6,835 nucleotides of DNA from Chloroflexota bacterium. Its GTDB lineage: Bacteria; Chloroflexota; Dehalococcoidia; Tepidiformales; Tepidiformaceae. The position numbers and the translations under genes were made by a program. The notes beneath the pieces are model-generated. The model did no database searches. It was not told the DNA's origin and saw only the letters and a program-made list of their open reading frames with translations. The DNA is taken from contig JANXYE010000268.1 in the NCBI GenBank assembly GCA_025350285.1, forward strand, positions 1 through 6,835, in the 5' to 3' direction. Of the stretch, positions 5,417 to 6,835 are shown in pieces (the stretch's first letter is position 1; each line of letters opens with the position of its first letter).

Positions 5417-5420
<4 letters not shown>
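4236..5420 (+). CDS. Thiolase-superfamily protein (SCP-x/Ltp2-like) lacking the catalytic Cys and His
   Basis: This 394-aa cytoplasmic protein has a thiolase fold. The N-terminal half starts TAIVGLGETRY (10-20), continues AAEDAGIDVRDIDGF (41-55), and has the core helix region GNAAAAVAAGYCDIAVAYRG (96-115). The C-terminal half carries GLGPKEVDVLQSYENFTG (280-297), NTSGGNLAECYMHGLELITEAVRQIRG (333-359) and MVTSGPM (373-379). The zone where thiolases hold the nucleophilic Cys is a glycine run (85-91), and Tyr343 stands where the GHP histidine would align. A classical acetyl-CoA acyltransferase is therefore unlikely. Ltp2-type aldolases have a similarly repurposed site, use tyrosines, and pair with a DUF35 protein, as here. 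The ATG at 4236 has GAGGAG 5 nt upstream. An in-frame ATG at 4197 lies inside the -10 box and was rejected. The stop overlaps the next gene by 4 nt. The substrate is unknown. Confidence 0.88.
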
Positions 5421-5920
<500 letters not shown>

Positions 5921-5940
5921 ACCGTAGGTCGTCTGGAGTC

Positions 5941-5958
5941 GCGGCCCCCAGTGGCCGC
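5941..5958. terminator. Possible terminator stem between convergent genes
   Basis: GCGGCC (5941-5946) and GGCCGC (5953-5958) form a perfect 6-bp inverted repeat with a CCCAGT loop. It lies in the 82-bp gap between the convergent DUF35 and acyl-CoA dehydrogenase stop codons. No T-tract follows on either strand, so intrinsic termination is uncertain. The position would serve both genes. Confidence 0.3.
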
Positions 5959-6002
5959 TGGCGTAGCTGAATCCGCTCTGAGCGCCACGTTGCCGCCCGG
6001 CT

Positions 6003-6835
6003 TCACGACCTCGGCAGGCCCAGCCCCCGCGTCGCGACGATGTTGCGCTGCACCTCCGAGGTGCCCCCCGCGATCGTGCGCGAAACCGCGTTCAGGTAGC
6101 CGTGGCGGACCGTCTCAGCCAGGACCGCGCCCTCGATGCTGGCCGCTCCCGCGAGCCCGAGCACCTTCATCGCCACCGACATCATCCGCTGCGACCACTC
6201 GGTGCCGAAGATTTTCGCGGTCGAAGCCTCGGCGTTTGGCACCCGCCCGGAACTCTGCATCCAAGCCACCCGGTAGCAGAGCAGCCGCCCGAGTTCCAGT
6301 TCGAGCGCCAACTCCGCGAGCTGCGACCGCACCGGCTTGCTCAGCGTGCCGGCTTTCGCCTGGCGCCGTGCTTCGGCCATAACGTCCGCGAAGATGAATT
6401 CGAGGTCAATGAGCCGCTCGATCCCGGAACGTTCGAAGTCCAGGTGCTCGGCAAGGATGTACCAACCGGCGTTCTCTTCGCCCACACGCCGGTCCACCGG
6501 CACGCGCACATCGTCGAAGAAGACTTCGTTGAAGTGGTGTGCCCCGGTCATATCGAACAGCGGCCGGATCGTGATCCCCGGGCTCTCCAGGTCGACCATC
6601 AGGCAGCTAATGCCCTTGTGTTTGGGCGCCGCCTGGTCCGTCCGCACGACCAGCCAGATGGCATCCGAAATGTGTGCGTTGCTGGTCCAGATCTTCTGGC
6701 CGGAGACGCGGTACTCGTCGCCATCGCGGTCTGCGCGGGTGGCCGCGGCCGCGAGGTCCGAGCCCGCGCCCGGCTCCGAAAGCCCGAGGGCGAAGCTCAC
6801 ATCCGCGTTCACGATCCGGGGCAGCCACTCGCGTT
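6003..6835 (-). CDS. Acyl-CoA dehydrogenase, C-terminal 276 residues (start beyond window)
   Basis: The frame is open to the right edge, so the N-terminal helical domain is missing. Visible landmarks, numbered from the first complete codon, are the FAD/substrate-binding SEPGAGSD (19-26), the central beta domain with GQKIWTSNAHISD (45-57) and FFDDVRVP (105-112), and the C-terminal helical domain ending IAGGTSEVQRNIVATRGLGLPRS (254-276). These soluble flavoenzymes oxidise acyl-CoA to the 2-enoyl ester. At the position of the medium-chain enzyme's base (Glu376, normally Y-E-G-T) this protein has Gly256. It has instead Glu134 in LDFER (131-135), matching the alternative base of isovaleryl- and long-chain-type enzymes (LDLER). 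It is convergent to the thiolase-DUF35 pair, so it is not in that operon, but the three may share a pathway. Substrate unknown. Confidence 0.93.
   Translation of the reverse strand, partial: REWLPRIVNADVSFALGLSEPGAGSDLAAAATRADRDGDEYRVSGQKIWTSNAHISDAIWLVVRTDQAAPKHKGISCLMVDLESPGITIRPLFDMTGAHHFNEVFFDDVRVPVDRRVGEENAGWYILAEHLDFERSGIERLIDLEFIFADVMAEARRQAKAGTLSKPVRSQLAELALELELGRLLCYRVAWMQSSGRVPNAEASTAKIFGTEWSQRMMSVAMKVLGLAGAASIEGAVLAETVRHGYLNAVSRTIAGGTSEVQRNIVATRGLGLPRS

Overview
The window comes from a GC-rich bacterial chromosome. Codons are mostly G/C-ending, start codons are a mix of ATG and GTG, genes often overlap by 4 nt or abut, and Shine-Dalgarno (SD) sites are purine-rich. The lipoprotein with a CGDDDGGG mature N-terminus, the acyl-CoA genes and a leaderless-type promoter would fit a Chloroflexota-like or actinobacterial lineage. 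The sequence alone does not settle this. No rRNA, tRNA, insertion sequence or CRISPR array is visible.

Left part, minus strand (1-3630): a thiamine-related transport operon read right to left. It starts with a clear TPP (THI-box) riboswitch (3540-3630) and its leader. Next comes a small MTH1187/TM0486-type thiamine-binding protein (3122-3415), then a permease (ThiX-like, 2263-3120), a lipoprotein substrate-binding protein of the ThiY/NMT1 family (1259-2266) and an ATPase (ThiZ-like, 508-1257). All junctions are 1-nt gaps or a 4-nt overlap. Together these genes should import a thiamine pyrimidine precursor (formylaminopyrimidine, HMP or similar) when TPP is low. A crotonase-fold gene follows (1-486, cut by the left edge). 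It probably has its own leaderless promoter, and it lacks both canonical catalytic glutamates.

Middle (3631-4235): about 600 bp of non-coding DNA between the divergent thi operon and the thiolase-like gene. It holds a possible promoter for each side, two tandem long imperfect hairpins that share an identical 31-bp arm, an isolated TTGTGCACAA palindrome, and a perfect 9-bp inverted repeat that overlaps the SD of the thiolase-like gene.

Right part: a two-gene plus-strand operon. A thiolase-fold protein without the nucleophilic Cys or the GHP His (4236-5420) overlaps by 4 nt a zinc-ribbon/OB-fold DUF35 partner (5417-5920). This pairing is known from Ltp2-ChsH2-type aldolases and related complexes. 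Convergent to it lies the C-terminal part of an acyl-CoA dehydrogenase (6003-6835, cut by the right edge). With the crotonase, these genes suggest breakdown or remodelling of an unusual CoA-activated substrate, perhaps branched, isoprenoid or steroid-like.

The points most worth a second look are an apparent alternative pairing of riboswitch P1 with the start region of the first thi gene, the twin-hairpin element, and the repurposed active sites of the three acyl-CoA enzymes.
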